Positions 24,501 to 34,531 are shown, counted from the stretch's first letter. The stretch is 64,000 nt of DNA from Pseudalkalibacillus berkeleyi (GCF_021608225.1 NZ_JAKIJS010000001.1:1-64000); one strand, 5' to 3'. Numbers and translations: made by a program. Notes: generated by a model from the letters alone, not told the origin.

Positions 24501-26237
24501 ATGAGTTGGAAAAATAGTTACGAACGATGGAATACGTATGACCAATTAGATGAAGAGCTAAAAGACCAGCTTCTTGCTATCAAGGGCCAAGAAGAAAAGC
24601 TTGAAGATTGCTTTTATAAAACATTAGAATTCGGAACCGGAGGAATGCGTGGGGAGATTGGCCCGGGTACGAACCGTATGAACAAGTATACGATTCGTAA
24701 AGCATCTGAGGGTTTGGCACGATACATAGAACAATTTGGCGAAGAAGCGAAGCATCGAGGTGTTGTCATCGCGTATGATTCTCGTCATAAATCTCCAGAG
24801 TTTGCGATGGAAGCCGCGAGAACACTTGGTAGTCATGGCATTCAGACGTATGTGTTTGATGAGCTACGACCTACGCCTGAGCTTTCGTTTGCTGTTAGAT
24901 ATTTGCATGCCTTTTCAGGCATCGTCATAACGGCGAGCCACAATCCACCGGAATACAACGGATTTAAGGTTTATGGAAATGATGGTGGCCAACTACCTCC
25001 GAAAGCAGCGAACGAAGTGATCGATTGTGTGAATCAAGTGGAAAATGAGCTGGACATCCATATCGCAACTGAGGAAGAATTAAAGGAATCAGGGCTGTTA
25101 ACGATCATTGGCGATCAGATCGACCGTGCCTACAATCAACAACTTGTGGGGATTTCAGTCAATTCCGATTTGATAAAAGAACAAAGTGATTTGAAAATTG
25201 TCTTTACACCGTTGCACGGGACAGCGAATAAGCCAGTTCGAGCTGGTTTGGAAGCACTTGGATTTAACAACGTGACAGTTGTGCGTGAACAAGAGTTACC
25301 TGATCCTGAATTCTCAACAGTTAAATCTCCAAACCCTGAGGAGCATGCTGCATTTGAACTCGCGATTCAATATGGAGAGAAGGAGAATGCAGATCTTCTC
25401 ATTGCAACAGATCCGGATGCTGATCGTGTAGGGATTGCAGTGAAAAATGAAGAGGGCAAATATGTCGTCCTTACAGGTAATCAAACGGGTGCGCTTATGC
25501 TGAACTATTTGTTGAGCCAAAAGAAAGCAAATGGAAACCTTCCTGACAATGGTGTCGTCCTTAAAACGATTGTCACCTCTGAAATTGGCCGAACAATTGC
25601 TTCTAAGTACGGTCTTCGTACAGTAGATACATTGACTGGGTTCAAATTTATTGGTGAAAAGATGAAGGAATATGAAGAAACGGGTGAACACACTTTCTTA
25701 TTTGGATATGAAGAAAGTTATGGTTATTTGATCGGGGATTTCGTTCGTGATAAAGATGCTGTCCAAGCGTGCTTAATGGCTGCAGAAGTTGCTGCTTATT
25801 ACAAATCAAAAGGGAAAACACTTTATCAAGGGTTACTTGAAATTTTTGATGAATACGGATATTACCAAGAGGGATTGGAATCATTGACACTCAAAGGGAA
25901 GAAAGGGGCAGAAGAAATACAAGAAATTCTTGCAACTTTCCGTTCACAAGCACCATCTGACTTTGGGGGAATTCCAGTTTCAATGGTTGAAGATTACTTA
26001 AGCTATGAAAGATTGATCGTAAAAACAACTGAAACTGAAGAAATCACATTACCACCATCAAATGTCATTAAATACATTCTTGAAGATGGATCGTGGATTT
26101 GTTTACGCCCATCTGGGACTGAACCTAAAATCAAGTTCTACTTCGGCGTTCAGGCTTCTTCATTACAAAAGAGCCAAGAGATTTTAGCGACGTTAAAAGA
26201 AGACGTTATGGATAAAGTAAATCATATTAGAGCATAA
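24501..26237 (+). CDS. pgcA: Alpha-phosphoglucomutase / phosphomannomutase
   Basis: 578 residues. Interconverts glucose-6-phosphate and glucose-1-phosphate, feeding UDP-glucose for wall polymers and glycolipid. The catalytic serine loop [12 protein letters not shown] lies near residue 146, the metal loop [12 protein letters not shown] near 300, sugar-binding GYEESYGY near 405, and the phosphate-binding loop [12 protein letters not shown] near the C-terminus. Length fits PgcA (YhxB). In B. subtilis the glp genes lie between yhcX and pgcA; here pgcA follows yhcX directly. TAGGAGG lies 7 bases before ATG. Confidence 0.96.
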   Translation: MSWKNSYERWNTYDQLDEELKDQLLAIKGQEEKLEDCFYKTLEFGTGGMRGEIGPGTNRMNKYTIRKASEGLARYIEQFGEEAKHRGVVIAYDSRHKSPEFAMEAARTLGSHGIQTYVFDELRPTPELSFAVRYLHAFSGIVITASHNPPEYNGFKVYGNDGGQLPPKAANEVIDCVNQVENELDIHIATEEELKESGLLTIIGDQIDRAYNQQLVGISVNSDLIKEQSDLKIVFTPLHGTANKPVRAGLEALGFNNVTVVREQELPDPEFSTVKSPNPEEHAAFELAIQYGEKENADLLIATDPDADRVGIAVKNEEGKYVVLTGNQTGALMLNYLLSQKKANGNLPDNGVVLKTIVTSEIGRTIASKYGLRTVDTLTGFKFIGEKMKEYEETGEHTFLFGYEESYGYLIGDFVRDKDAVQACLMAAEVAAYYKSKGKTLYQGLLEIFDEYGYYQEGLESLTLKGKKGAEEIQEILATFRSQAPSDFGGIPVSMVEDYLSYERLIVKTTETEEITLPPSNVIKYILEDGSWICLRPSGTEPKIKFYFGVQASSLQKSQEILATLKEDVMDKVNHIRA

Positions 26238-26242
26238 AAATA

Positions 26243-26276
26243 GGGATTGACCGATTATGGTCAATCCTCTTTAATA
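26243..26276 (+). terminator. Terminator after pgcA
   Basis: Stem AGGGATTGACC/GGTCAATCCT with loop GATTAT, then CTTTAAT. Confidence 0.82.
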
Positions 26277-26301
26277 TGTTCACAGATTGTAGAGACATTT
26301 T

Positions 26302-26445
26302 CTATTTTGTTTTGAAGAGGTTTCGTTTTGATTTAATCTTACCTGTTCCTTTACAATTTGGGCATGTTTTGTTTTTTGCGAAAGGGAGGAAGGAAGAGAG
26401 TGTTCCTGTTCCTTTGCATTTCCGGCAAAGTACGAATATCGCCAT
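26302..26445 (-). CDS. 47-residue DnaJ-type zinc-motif protein
   Basis: A short minus-strand ORF of 47 residues with two CxxCxGxG motifs, CRKCKGTG (7-14) and CPNCKGTG (28-35), the arrangement that binds one zinc in the DnaJ cysteine-rich region. No J domain is present. AAAGGAG lies 7 bases before ATG 26445. The role is unknown; a free-standing zinc hairpin of this type could act in protein or RNA binding. It lies between pgcA and the YnfA-family gene and points against both. Confidence 0.75.
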   Translation of the reverse strand: MAIFVLCRKCKGTGTLSSFLPFAKNKTCPNCKGTGKIKSKRNLFKTK

Positions 26446-26531
26446 CTTCGTCTCCTTTCTCACCTTATTCATTACTATCATTCTATGTTGAAAAGGCTTA
26501 TCTTAAACGTCTATAAAGGAGGACACTATAA

Positions 26532-26858
26532 ATGGTACAAGCAATATTATTTATCATAGCAGGGCTCGCTGAAATTGGAGGGGGTTATTTATTCTGGTTA
26601 TGGCTAAGAGAGGGTGGTCCATACTGGTTTGGGATCATTGGAGGGCTCGTTCTGATTGTCTATGGTGTGGTCCCTACCTTTCAGACCTTTCCTACATTCG
26701 GACGAGTATTTGCAGCTTATGGAGGGGTATTCATTGTGCTCGCTCTATTATGGGGTTGGTTAGTCGATAAAGAAACACCGGATCGGTTTGATATTCTTGG
26801 AGGGATGATCTGTTTAATCGGAGTCTCAGTCATGCTCTGGGCACCGAGAATGAATTAA
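26532..26858 (+). CDS. YnfA family (UPF0060) membrane protein
   Basis: 108 residues with four membrane spans: [21 protein letters not shown], the [15 protein letters not shown] segment, [17 protein letters not shown], and [16 protein letters not shown]. This fits the YnfA family, related to small multidrug resistance proteins; the substrate is unproved. AAAGGAGG lies before ATG 26532. Its stop overlaps the convergent YitT-type gene by 4 bases. Confidence 0.92.
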   Translation: MVQAILFIIAGLAEIGGGYLFWLWLREGGPYWFGIIGGLVLIVYGVVPTFQTFPTFGRVFAAYGGVFIVLALLWGWLVDKETPDRFDILGGMICLIGVSVMLWAPRMN

Positions 26859-27433
26859 ATAGCCGGTTGTGTGCGTTTTGTTATCGTGATGAAGGTCGTG
26901 GTGATGCCGACAGCAATAATTGTAATCAAGGAATAAACAAAAGACTCTCCTCCTAGAAGGAGACCACCACAAATAATGACGATACCATCTATGAGGAAAA
27001 TTATAATGCCGACGTTCAAGTTGGTCAATTTGGAGATAATTAAAGCGAGTAAATCAGTCCCTCCTGTACTCGTATCTTGTTGTAGCATTATACCGATACC
27101 TGTCCCAACAAGAAATCCACCAATCAATGCGCACAAAAGTAGCGGTGGGTGTGTCCAATGACGAATCGGCGAAAATGCATCAATAAAAAAAGAAGAGATC
27201 AGCATGCCATGAAGACTATTATAAAAGTATGAGCGATGATAAAACCAAGCGAGCCCATAGAGCGGTAGACTTAAAATGATAATGACGAGACCCGGTTGGA
27301 ATCCCCAAGTATAATTGGCGATTAGGCTAATTCCGATCATTCCCCCATCGAGAAGATGGTGGGGGGCTAATAAACCGTTGATACCCACACCTATGAAAAT
27401 GCTCCCGATCAGGATTGCATTCCACTTTTTCAT
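26855..27433 (-). CDS. YczE/YyaS/YitT family membrane protein
   Basis: 192 residues, five hydrophobic segments. [32 protein letters not shown] and [17 protein letters not shown] are typical of the YitT/DUF161 group. The C-terminal DUF2179 domain of larger YitT proteins is absent, so it belongs with the short YczE/YyaS type. Function is unknown. Start ATG 27433, supported by GGGAGAGG 5 bases upstream; the ORF extends to GTG 27457 but without support. Confidence 0.82.
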   Translation of the reverse strand: MKKWNAILIGSIFIGVGINGLLAPHHLLDGGMIGISLIANYTWGFQPGLVIIILSLPLYGLAWFYHRSYFYNSLHGMLISSFFIDAFSPIRHWTHPPLLLCALIGGFLVGTGIGIMLQQDTSTGGTDLLALIISKLTNLNVGIIIFLIDGIVIICGGLLLGGESFVYSLITIIAVGITTTFITITKRTQPAI

Positions 27434-27511
27434 ATGAACCTCTCCCCATACTTTCACTCATATACTAAACTATATGTACAAGTTATCAGTGATATGAGAA
27501 AGGATAGTTTA

Positions 27512-28012
27512 ATGAATATTCGGATTAGACATGCAAACAAGAATGACCTGTCCGCTATGCTAGAGATTTATAATGAAGTCGTTCTCAACTCGCCTGCTAC
27601 GTTCGACCTTGTTGAACAGTCACTAGAAAGTCGGGAACAATGGTTTAAACAATTTGATGAGCAGTATCCAATTATAGTGGCTGAGCAAGCTGAAGAGATA
27701 CTCGGTTATTCATGCTTGACGAAGTTCCGCCCTAAACCTGCATATGCATCAACAGTTGAGGACTCTATATACATAAAAAGTAAGGCAAGAGGTCACGGTG
27801 TTGGATCAATGCTATTAGAAAAATTAATTAATGAAGCTAAGAAAAACAATCATCATTCCATAATCGCTGTGATTGCGAATGATGAACGCTCTAGTGTTCA
27901 ACTTCATGAGAAATTCGGATATGAAAAGACCGGATTGATTAAGGAAGCTGGCTACAAATTTGATCGGTGGCACGACATTCATTTCTATCAGTTGATATTG
28001 GAATATAAATAA
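27512..28012 (+). CDS. GNAT acetyltransferase, phosphinothricin-type
   Basis: 166 residues. IRHANKNDLSAMLEIYNEVV at the start and SIYIKSKARGHGVGSMLLEKL as the acetyl-CoA loop identify a GNAT enzyme. NDERSSVQLHEKFGYEKTG and RWHDIHFYQLIL near the end match the phosphinothricin/methionine-sulfoximine acetyltransferase group. Real substrates in Bacillus are not established. ATG 27512 follows AAAGGA; the longer upstream frame overlaps the YitT promoter and is rejected. Confidence 0.88.
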   Translation: MNIRIRHANKNDLSAMLEIYNEVVLNSPATFDLVEQSLESREQWFKQFDEQYPIIVAEQAEEILGYSCLTKFRPKPAYASTVEDSIYIKSKARGHGVGSMLLEKLINEAKKNNHHSIIAVIANDERSSVQLHEKFGYEKTGLIKEAGYKFDRWHDIHFYQLILEYK

Positions 28013-28106
28013 TAAAGTGAGAGAAGATGGGCGCAGTTAAAAGGTGAGAGTAAACTTGGCAAGAGAGGATGTAAATATAGTAATCCTGTTCATGTTTTCC
28101 CATAAG

Positions 28107-28137
28107 AAAAAGCTCAGCATAATTGCTGAGCTTTCAT
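28107..28137. terminator. Bidirectional terminator between GNAT gene and proA
   Basis: Stem AAAGCTCAGCA/TGCTGAGCTTT flanked by A-run on the left and TCATTTT on the right, ending next to the stop of proA. Confidence 0.85.
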
Positions 28138-28138
28138 T

Positions 28139-29401
28139 TTATCGAATCTGTCCAGTTCCTGTCATTTGGTACTTCACTGTTGTTAGTGCTGGTAATCCCA
28201 TTGGACCACGTGCATGTAGTTTCTGGGTTGAAATACCGATTTCTGCACCAAATCCGAGTGCACTACCATCAGTAAATCGAGTAGAAGCATTGTGGTAAAC
28301 AGCTGCTGCGTCAACAAGTCCTAAGAATGTTTTCGCTGCAGTATGGTCTTCCGTAACAATCGCTTCAGAGTGCTTCGTACCATACGTTTCAATATGCTCA
28401 ACAGCTTCTGTTACGTCAGTGACTGTTTTTACAGCGATATGCTTTGAAAGATACTCGTTCGCCCAGTCTTCTTCTCCAGCAGGGATTGCACCAGGAAGAA
28501 TAGAGACTGCATATTCATCACCATGTGGTGTAATATCATGTTCGTTAAACGTAGCGATCAATTGGTCTTTATTCGCATCTAGCCATTCTTTATGAATGAT
28601 GACCGTTTCTGCAGCGTTACAAACGGCTGGACGATCTGTCTTAGCATTGACTAGAATGTTGAGAGCTTTCTCAACATCAGCTGCTTTATCAATATAGATG
28701 TGGCAGTTACCAACACCTGTCTCAAGCACAGGTACAGTAGCGTTATTGACTACCGCTTGAATCAATGAACCACCCCCACGTGGAATGAGTACATCGATAT
28801 GCTCTTTCATTGTAAATAGTTCTTGTGTAGCAGAACGATCAGTACTTGCGATAAATTGTACGGCATCCTTAGGAATCTTCGTCTTTTCTAAACCACGGTG
28901 CATGACTTCAACAATTACCTGGTTTGAAGAAAGGGCAGAAGAACCACCTTTCAAGACGATTGCATTACCAGATTTCAAAGCAAGACCTGTTGCATCTACT
29001 GTTACATTTGGGCGTGCCTCATAAATCATACCGATTACACCTAGAGGAACGGTAACTTGTTGTACATTTAGACCGTTCTCAAGATTCCAGTCAGACTTTA
29101 CAAGTCCAGTCGGGTCTTCTAAGTCTGCGACTTCTCGTAGCCCTTGTGCGAATTCATAAATTCGTTCCTTCGAAAGTGACAAGCGATCCATGAAAGCTTC
29201 GTCATAACCTTTCTCACGGCCTTTATTTAAATCTTTTTCGTTTGCTTGTAGAATCGTTTCATACTCTGCTTCTAACACTGATGCTACAGTGTGTAGAGCT
29301 TCGTTCTTATCTTCAGTAGAAAGCATGGACAGAGTCTTTGCTGCTTTCTTTGCATCTATTGCTTGCTGTTCAACGTTTGTTTTTTCAGCTGTTAACGTCA
29401 T
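28139..29401 (-). CDS. proA: Gamma-glutamyl phosphate reductase
   Basis: 420 residues. Second step of proline synthesis: reduces glutamyl-5-phosphate to glutamate semialdehyde with NADPH. Aldehyde-dehydrogenase fold with PLGVIGMIYEARPNVTVDAT, VLKGGSSA, and the catalytic cysteine in TDRPAVCNAAET. Start set at ATG 29401 because GGAGGG lies 5 bases upstream; the frame runs on to 29431. Follows proB by 57 bases and proC lies before that, so proC-proB-proA form one operon. Confidence 0.96.
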   Translation of the reverse strand: MTLTAEKTNVEQQAIDAKKAAKTLSMLSTEDKNEALHTVASVLEAEYETILQANEKDLNKGREKGYDEAFMDRLSLSKERIYEFAQGLREVADLEDPTGLVKSDWNLENGLNVQQVTVPLGVIGMIYEARPNVTVDATGLALKSGNAIVLKGGSSALSSNQVIVEVMHRGLEKTKIPKDAVQFIASTDRSATQELFTMKEHIDVLIPRGGGSLIQAVVNNATVPVLETGVGNCHIYIDKAADVEKALNILVNAKTDRPAVCNAAETVIIHKEWLDANKDQLIATFNEHDITPHGDEYAVSILPGAIPAGEEDWANEYLSKHIAVKTVTDVTEAVEHIETYGTKHSEAIVTEDHTAAKTFLGLVDAAAVYHNASTRFTDGSALGFGAEIGISTQKLHARGPMGLPALTTVKYQMTGTGQIR

Positions 29402-29458
29402 CAAATCCCTCCAGTAATTGTTGTCGTTCAATGTGCTAATCTTCCAGCTGTTCTATTG

Positions 29459-30592
29459 TTATACACCTACAGGTACGGCAACATCTAAGTGACAAACAAG
29501 ATCTTCACTTTCAACCGCTGCTTCTTGGAAATCCTGTAGTTTAATTTCTTTTTGATTAATCAATCGCTTCAATTCGTTTGATGAATAGTTCATCACACCA
29601 AGACCGATATCTTCACCACTAATGTTCTTAATGCGTACGACAGCTCCTTTATCAAAGCGTCCGGTTACACTATGAACATCAAGTGGGGCTAAGCTCTTGT
29701 TATCTTCTTGTATAGAAGCGCCTGTTAAGTCGTTAATGGTTATTTCACCTTCAGGACCTGAATTAAATGCAATCCATTGTCTCTTTTGATTCAGGTTTTC
29801 ATTTTCTTCTTTAGGATCAAAGTAAGTGCCAGTAGCTTCGTGATTTACAGCGTCATATACAATATTTGGTGTGCTAGCTTTTCCTAGGAATGAAGAGATT
29901 CCAGATGCTAGAGAAATCTTGAACGCATCAATCTTGGATTTCATTCCACCTGTACCGACTGCACTACCTGGATCTCCAGCTACGGCTTCGATTTCAGGCG
30001 TAATTTCGTGCACCTGATCGAGAAGCTGAGCATTTTCATTCTTTCTAGGGTCGTCGTCGTATAATCCATCAATATCTGATAATATAATCAGTTGATCAGC
30101 GTTGACTAAGCCTGCAACTTTTGCAGATAAAGTATCGTTATCACCGAACTTTAAGAAATCCATCGTGATCGTGTCGTTTTCGTTCACAATTGGTATGATG
30201 CCACGTTCGAGTAGCACGGTTAATGTACTACGTGCATTGTTGTAACGATTCTCATCTGAAAAGTCATCACGTGTTATTAAGATTTGTGATCCAACATAAC
30301 CGTGAGAGATGAATAGATCTGAGTAAGTTTCAATTAGAAGTCCTTGTCCGATTGAAGCTGCCGCTTGCTTTTCCGGCAAAGTATCAGGTCTTGAGATAAA
30401 GCCGAGCTTACGATATCCAGCTGCTACTGCTCCAGAGGATACAAGCAAGACTTCATGCCCATCATCTTTTAAACGTACGACTTCGTCGACGAGCTTTTCA
30501 ATTTTTCTACGACTCAATTCTCCATGTAAGCTTGTTAATGAACTGCTTCCTATTTTTATGATAATTCGTTTTTTATCCATATCAGGTGTCAC
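29459..30592 (-). CDS. proB: Glutamate 5-kinase
   Basis: 377 residues. First, feedback-inhibited step of proline synthesis. Amino-acid kinase domain: IIIKIGSSSLTS, LLVSSGAVAAGYRKLG, NDTLSAKVA, VGTGGMKSKIDA. A C-terminal PUA domain covers about residues 285-365. The start is chosen at GTG 30592, 5 bases after AGGAG; ATG 30580 is 17 bases away and less likely. Confidence 0.95.
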   Translation of the reverse strand: MTPDMDKKRIIIKIGSSSLTSLHGELSRRKIEKLVDEVVRLKDDGHEVLLVSSGAVAAGYRKLGFISRPDTLPEKQAAASIGQGLLIETYSDLFISHGYVGSQILITRDDFSDENRYNNARSTLTVLLERGIIPIVNENDTITMDFLKFGDNDTLSAKVAGLVNADQLIILSDIDGLYDDDPRKNENAQLLDQVHEITPEIEAVAGDPGSAVGTGGMKSKIDAFKISLASGISSFLGKASTPNIVYDAVNHEATGTYFDPKEENENLNQKRQWIAFNSGPEGEITINDLTGASIQEDNKSLAPLDVHSVTGRFDKGAVVRIKNISGEDIGLGVMNYSSNELKRLINQKEIKLQDFQEAAVESEDLVCHLDVAVPVGV

Positions 30593-30645
30593 ATTCACTC
30601 CTATTATGTTGCGTTTTTTTGTTGGTTAATTAAATTTATTTATAA

Positions 30646-31488
30646 TTACTTTTGTTCAGCAAATACTTTTTCAAGCTCTTCACGCATTTCTTTCGAACGT
30701 GAAGCAGCTCCTTTAACGGCTTCTGCAATTGCTTCGCCACCGCCGTGTTCATCTAGTGCGTCTAATCCTGCTGCTGTTGTTCCATTCGGTGATGTTACAT
30801 TTTTGCGAAGCTGAGTTGGCGTTTCTTCACGCTCAAGCATCATTGTTGCTGCGCCTAAGATCGTTTGTGCTCCAATTTTGCGAGCCATTTCACGATCCAT
30901 GCCACCTTCAACCCCAGCTTGCTCAATGTGTTCCATCAAGTTGTAGAAGTAAGCAGGACCACTACCAGCGATACCAGTAAAGATATCCATCTGACTTTCT
31001 TCAATAATGTAAGCTTCACCAATACAATTCATCAACTCTTTTGTAAACACCACTTGATCCATAGATACATGGTGTCCAGGTGAAATAGCAGTTGCAGATT
31101 CTCTAAGCATGCTAGAAGTGTTCGGCATGACGCGAATCACTTGTTGACCATCATTTAGTTTTTCTTCCATATAAGCTGTAGAAATACCAGCTAGTACGGA
31201 AATGAGAACTTGTTCTGGTCTAAGTCTGTCTTTTAAATCTTCCATTACAGTGTCGATATCTTTCGGCTTCATCGCAAGAATGAAAACATCAATTTGTTCA
31301 AAATTCAATTCATCTTTTTTTATCGCTTCAATTCCATATTTCACTTTCATATCATTTAAACGTTCTTGGTTACTACGGTTCGTAACAATGATTTGTTCAG
31401 GAGCTAATTTCCCTGATTCAACGATTCCTGAAATCATTGCTTCTGCCATATTACCAGCGCCTAAAAAGGCAACACGTTGTTTTAACAA
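30646..31488 (-). CDS. proC: Pyrroline-5-carboxylate reductase
   Basis: 280 residues. Final step of proline synthesis. N-terminal Rossmann nucleotide site FLGAGNMAEAMISGI, then VFILAMKP, VRVMPNTSS-like IRVMPNTSSML, and the C-terminal signature GSGPAYFYNLMEHI and SPNGTTAAGLDAL. TTG 31488 is the likely start: GGAGAGG lies 5 bases before it, and it gives the usual N-terminus; the ORF itself runs on to 31572. No T-box leader was found upstream. Confidence 0.95.
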   Translation of the reverse strand: MLKQRVAFLGAGNMAEAMISGIVESGKLAPEQIIVTNRSNQERLNDMKVKYGIEAIKKDELNFEQIDVFILAMKPKDIDTVMEDLKDRLRPEQVLISVLAGISTAYMEEKLNDGQQVIRVMPNTSSMLRESATAISPGHHVSMDQVVFTKELMNCIGEAYIIEESQMDIFTGIAGSGPAYFYNLMEHIEQAGVEGGMDREMARKIGAQTILGAATMMLEREETPTQLRKNVTSPNGTTAAGLDALDEHGGGEAIAEAVKGAASRSKEMREELEKVFAEQK

Positions 31489-31861
31489 AGTAACCTCTCC
31501 TTTGAATACCGTCCTTATTTCAACGTTTTTAATCGTAACATTCAGGCAAATTAATTCAACAATATAGACCAAATAGTCCGAATAAGGTCGAAAAACCCTA
31601 AGTAAGCGTTTACATTACCTTTTATATGTTTCACATCCGTTCTAAGGAAGTGTCATCTTGTCTGAGGAGGGTATACGAAGACTGGAAATCACAGAATTTC
31701 GTAATGTCTAATTAATCAGAAAATTTAGTCATGTCAATGGGTTGAGGACATGCTTGTTTGGACAATCGATCATTAAGAACGATGTTTTGTGCATTCCACT
31801 CATGAAAAGGGAAATCAGACATACATTGTCTTATATAGAGTTAAAATTAGGAGGGGCCGGA

Positions 31862-33271
31862 ATGAGCATTGAAGAACAAAAAGAGTTAATTAACGCGATT
31901 CATGAAATTACGGAGATTGCTGAGGGGTTCGGTCTTGACTTTTATGAAATGAGATATGAGATTTGTCCATCTGACATCATTTATACATTCGGAGCATACG
32001 GAATGCCAACTCGATTTGCACATTGGAGCTTTGGTAAGCAATTTCATAAAATGAAGCTGCAATACGATCTTGGATTAAGTAAAATCTATGAACTGGTCAT
32101 CAATTCAGATCCTTGTTATGCCTTTTTGTTGGACAGCAATACATTGATTCAGAACAAACTAATCATTGCCCATGTTCTTGCGCATTGTGATTTCTTTAAA
32201 AACAACGTCCGTTTTTCGAATACTCGCAGGGACATGGTTGAAAGTATGACATCGACAGCTGAACGGATCGCACATTACGAACGCTTACATGGAAAGAAGG
32301 AAGTCGAACATTTTCTAGATGCGATTCTTTCCATTCAAGAACATATAGATCCGTCCATTATGAGACCGAAACTCAACTATCAATTTGAAGATCAAGAAGA
32401 AGAACTTGAAAAGAAACCAACGCCTTATGATGATTTATGGTCCATAGACCAAAGAGGAGAAAAGAAAGACGATCAAAGAACGGTAAAGCGCAAAATTCCA
32501 CCTCACCCTGAAAAAGACCTTCTATTATTTATAGAAGAATACGGACGTGAGCTAGAGGAGTGGCAACGTGATATCCTGTCCATGATGCGTGAGGAAATGC
32601 TTTATTTTTGGCCTCAATTAGAAACGAAAATCATGAATGAGGGCTGGGCATCTTTCTGGCATGCTAGAATCCTCCGTGAAATGGATTTATCGACAGATGA
32701 GGTCATAGAATTTGCTAAATTGAATGCTGGCGTTGTCCAACCTTCGCGTACTTCAATTAATCCTTATTATTTAGGATTGAAAATTTTCGAAGACATAGAA
32801 GAATGCTATAACAATCCTTCAGAAGAATTGAAGAAACAAGGCGTCAAAAAAGGTGATGGAAGAGAGAAGATTTTTGAAGTACGAGAAATTGAGTCAGACA
32901 TTTCATTCATCCGGAATTATTTGACGAAGGACTTATGTGATAAGGAAGACCTTTATTTATTCCAAAAGCAAGGGAAGGATTATCGTATTACAACGAAACA
33001 GTGTGATGAAGTACGGGATCAACTCATCAGCAGTCGGGTGAATGGTGGATTCCCATACATTACCGTGAACGATGGAGACTATTTGAAAAATGGCGAGCTC
33101 TATTTGGTCCATCATTTTGAAGATGTTGAACTAGACCTTAAATACCTAGAAAAAGTTCTTCCTTATATATATGACCTATGGGGTAGAGCAGTACACATGG
33201 AAACGCAAATAGAAGGCAAACACGTTGCCTACACCTATGACGGCAAAGGCATACACAAAAGGAACTTATAG
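31862..33271 (+). CDS. spoVR: SpoVR family protein
   Basis: 469 residues, the full SpoVR length. In B. subtilis SpoVR is made under sigma-E control and needed for normal spore cortex. N-terminal [21 protein letters not shown] and [19 protein letters not shown], central [12 protein letters not shown], and [16 protein letters not shown] are conserved family blocks. GGAGGGG lies before ATG 31862. SpoVR tends to occur with PrkA and YhbH; here it lies about 14 kb from them. Confidence 0.96.
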   Translation: MSIEEQKELINAIHEITEIAEGFGLDFYEMRYEICPSDIIYTFGAYGMPTRFAHWSFGKQFHKMKLQYDLGLSKIYELVINSDPCYAFLLDSNTLIQNKLIIAHVLAHCDFFKNNVRFSNTRRDMVESMTSTAERIAHYERLHGKKEVEHFLDAILSIQEHIDPSIMRPKLNYQFEDQEEELEKKPTPYDDLWSIDQRGEKKDDQRTVKRKIPPHPEKDLLLFIEEYGRELEEWQRDILSMMREEMLYFWPQLETKIMNEGWASFWHARILREMDLSTDEVIEFAKLNAGVVQPSRTSINPYYLGLKIFEDIEECYNNPSEELKKQGVKKGDGREKIFEVREIESDISFIRNYLTKDLCDKEDLYLFQKQGKDYRITTKQCDEVRDQLISSRVNGGFPYITVNDGDYLKNGELYLVHHFEDVELDLKYLEKVLPYIYDLWGRAVHMETQIEGKHVAYTYDGKGIHKRNL

Positions 33272-33278
33272 GGTCATG

Positions 33279-33297
33279 GGGACAGGTACCTCGTCCC
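33279..33297. repeat. Palindrome GGGAC-AGGTACCTC-GTCCC
   Basis: 19-bp palindrome just after the spoVR stop, with GGGAC/GTCCC arms around AGGTACCT. A related palindrome lies at 34208. Short palindromes of this type recur between genes in Bacillaceae. Confidence 0.6.
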
Positions 33298-33305
33298 ACT
33301 TTAAT

Positions 33306-33343
33306 AAGAGAGTGACATTTACTAGTCACTCTCTTTTTGTTTT
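33306..33343 (+). terminator. Terminator after spoVR
   Basis: Stem AAGAGAGTGAC/GTCACTCTCTT with loop ATTTACTA, then TTTGTTTTT. Confidence 0.9.
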
Positions 33344-33419
33344 TAAAACAATTTGCATTTATGTAAACGTTGAATTAATATGTTTATAAATAAGTAATCA
33401 AATTATCGGAGGGTTTGTT

Positions 33420-34184
33420 TTGGATTATCAAGAAGATCGATTTTGGGATGCTAGTAGTGAAGATTTGAAACGAGGTTATACATATGAACATGAAACTGAG
33501 CAATTTACTTGTCTGATATGTGGTAAAGCATTTCAAAAAGGAATCATCTATAAATGGACAGAAGACATGTTGATGGAAGCAGAGAAAGCCATTAAACAAC
33601 ATATAAAGGATGAACATGGCTCCGTACTTGAGTATTTGCTGACTATGAATAAGAAATACACAGGACTTACCGAAGTCCAGCGGACGCTGTTATCTTGTTT
33701 TAAAGATGGTCAAAGCGATAAAGAAATTGCAAAACAACTAGATGTTGGCAGCACGTCAACTATCAGAACGCATCGTTTCAAACTGAAGGAGAAAGAAAAA
33801 CAGGCTAAGGTGTTTTTAGCGATCATGGACTTGTTGAAGAAGACAGACCAACAAGATGATCTCGTACAAATACATAAGGGGGCTACGCAAGTGGACGAAA
33901 GGTATGCAATAACAACCAAGGAACGTGAAAAAGTTTTGAACACATATTTTAATAAGGGTGTGGATGGTCCATTAACTAAATTTCCTAGTAAGGAAAAAAG
34001 GAAAATCATTGTCCTTCAACAAATCATTCGTCGGTTTGATTCCGACAATAAGTACACAGAAATGGAAGTTAATGAGGTTTTGAAACCGATTATTGATGAC
34101 TTTGTTACCGTCCGACGATACCTAATTGAATATGGATTCCTTGATCGAAGTAAAGACTGTAGCGAATACTGGGTTAAAAAGTAA
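33420..34184 (+). CDS. DUF2087-domain transcriptional regulator
   Basis: 254 residues. An N-terminal zinc-like part (FTCLICGKAFQKG with HIKDEHG) is followed by a LuxR-type helix-turn-helix (about 83-125: GLTEVQRTLLSCF, SDKEIAKQLDVGSTSTIRTH) and a C-terminal DUF2087 domain (about 175-250: LTKFPSKEKRKIIVLQQII, YLIEYGFLDRSKDCSEYW). Targets are unknown. TTG start at 33420, with GGAGGG 6 bases upstream. Confidence 0.85.
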   Translation: MDYQEDRFWDASSEDLKRGYTYEHETEQFTCLICGKAFQKGIIYKWTEDMLMEAEKAIKQHIKDEHGSVLEYLLTMNKKYTGLTEVQRTLLSCFKDGQSDKEIAKQLDVGSTSTIRTHRFKLKEKEKQAKVFLAIMDLLKKTDQQDDLVQIHKGATQVDERYAITTKEREKVLNTYFNKGVDGPLTKFPSKEKRKIIVLQQIIRRFDSDNKYTEMEVNEVLKPIIDDFVTVRRYLIEYGFLDRSKDCSEYWVKK

Positions 34185-34207
34185 TAATTAGGTCAAATGT
34201 TAATTAT

Positions 34208-34236
34208 GGGTCAAGGGACCTGTCCCCCTGACCCAC
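34208..34236. repeat. Palindrome TGGGTCA...TGACCCA
   Basis: 29-bp palindrome with arms TGGGTCA/TGACCCA and an inner GGGAC..GTCCC shared with the palindrome at 33279. It is followed by CACTAAATTGTAAAAAAA and could also act as a weak terminator for the DUF2087 gene. Confidence 0.6.
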
Positions 34237-34274
34237 TAAATTGTAAAAAAATTTTAAAAATAGGCAAAAGTCTA

Positions 34275-34301
34275 TTGCCAAATGGAAACTGTTGGTATAA
34301 A
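34275..34301 (+). promoter_or_regulatory. Candidate promoter of the bmr leader-bmrCD operon
   Basis: TTGCCA (34275-34280) and TATAAA (34296-34301), spacing 15, with an extended -10 TGG just upstream of TATAAA. Expected start near 34308, 37 bases before the leader ORF. Confidence 0.5.
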
Positions 34302-34344
34302 CTTTTAAAGGAATTAATAAATTATGAAAAAAGGAGGTAGCGTC

Positions 34345-34431
34345 ATGCAAAACTACATTGTTCTTTCTCTGAAACAAGATATCATCGTTTCGACCGCATA
34401 CAACTTCATAAAGCATGGCGTGGACCGATAG
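34345..34431 (+). CDS. Leader peptide of the bmrCD-like operon
   Basis: 28-residue ORF starting MQNYIVLSL and ending FIKHGVDR, with AAAAAAGGAGG upstream of ATG 34345. In B. subtilis bmrCD is preceded by the small leader gene bmrB, which controls an attenuator that responds to ribosome-targeting antibiotics. This ORF lies in the same place but is shorter than the B. subtilis leader. Its 3' half (codons 18-27) contains two stretches complementary to the two following terminators, which indicates that translation of this peptide sets transcription of bmrCD. Confidence 0.8.
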   Translation: MQNYIVLSLKQDIIVSTAYNFIKHGVDR

Positions 34432-34472
34432 GCACCTCTATATCTATTTTTACTTTTTATTTGTGTTGATCC

Positions 34473-34502
34473 AGCTCACGCCACCAAACGCGTGAGCTTT
34501 TT
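34473..34502 (+). terminator. Attenuator terminator 1
   Basis: Nine-base perfect stem AGCTCACGC/GCGTGAGCT, 8-base loop, TTTTTATATTT after it. Confidence 0.9.
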
Positions 34503-34531
34503 ATATTTCTTTTGTCCGAAAACCAAGGAAG

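Noticed and set aside
26276-26491. Plus-strand 71-codon ORF after pgcA
   Set aside because: It lies over the pgcA terminator and is the antisense shadow of the zinc-motif gene on the minus strand, which has the better ribosome-binding site and motifs.
31489-31741. T-box or other leader upstream of proC
   Set aside because: No AGGGTGGNACCGCG box and no terminator hairpin between the presumed promoter and the TTG start.
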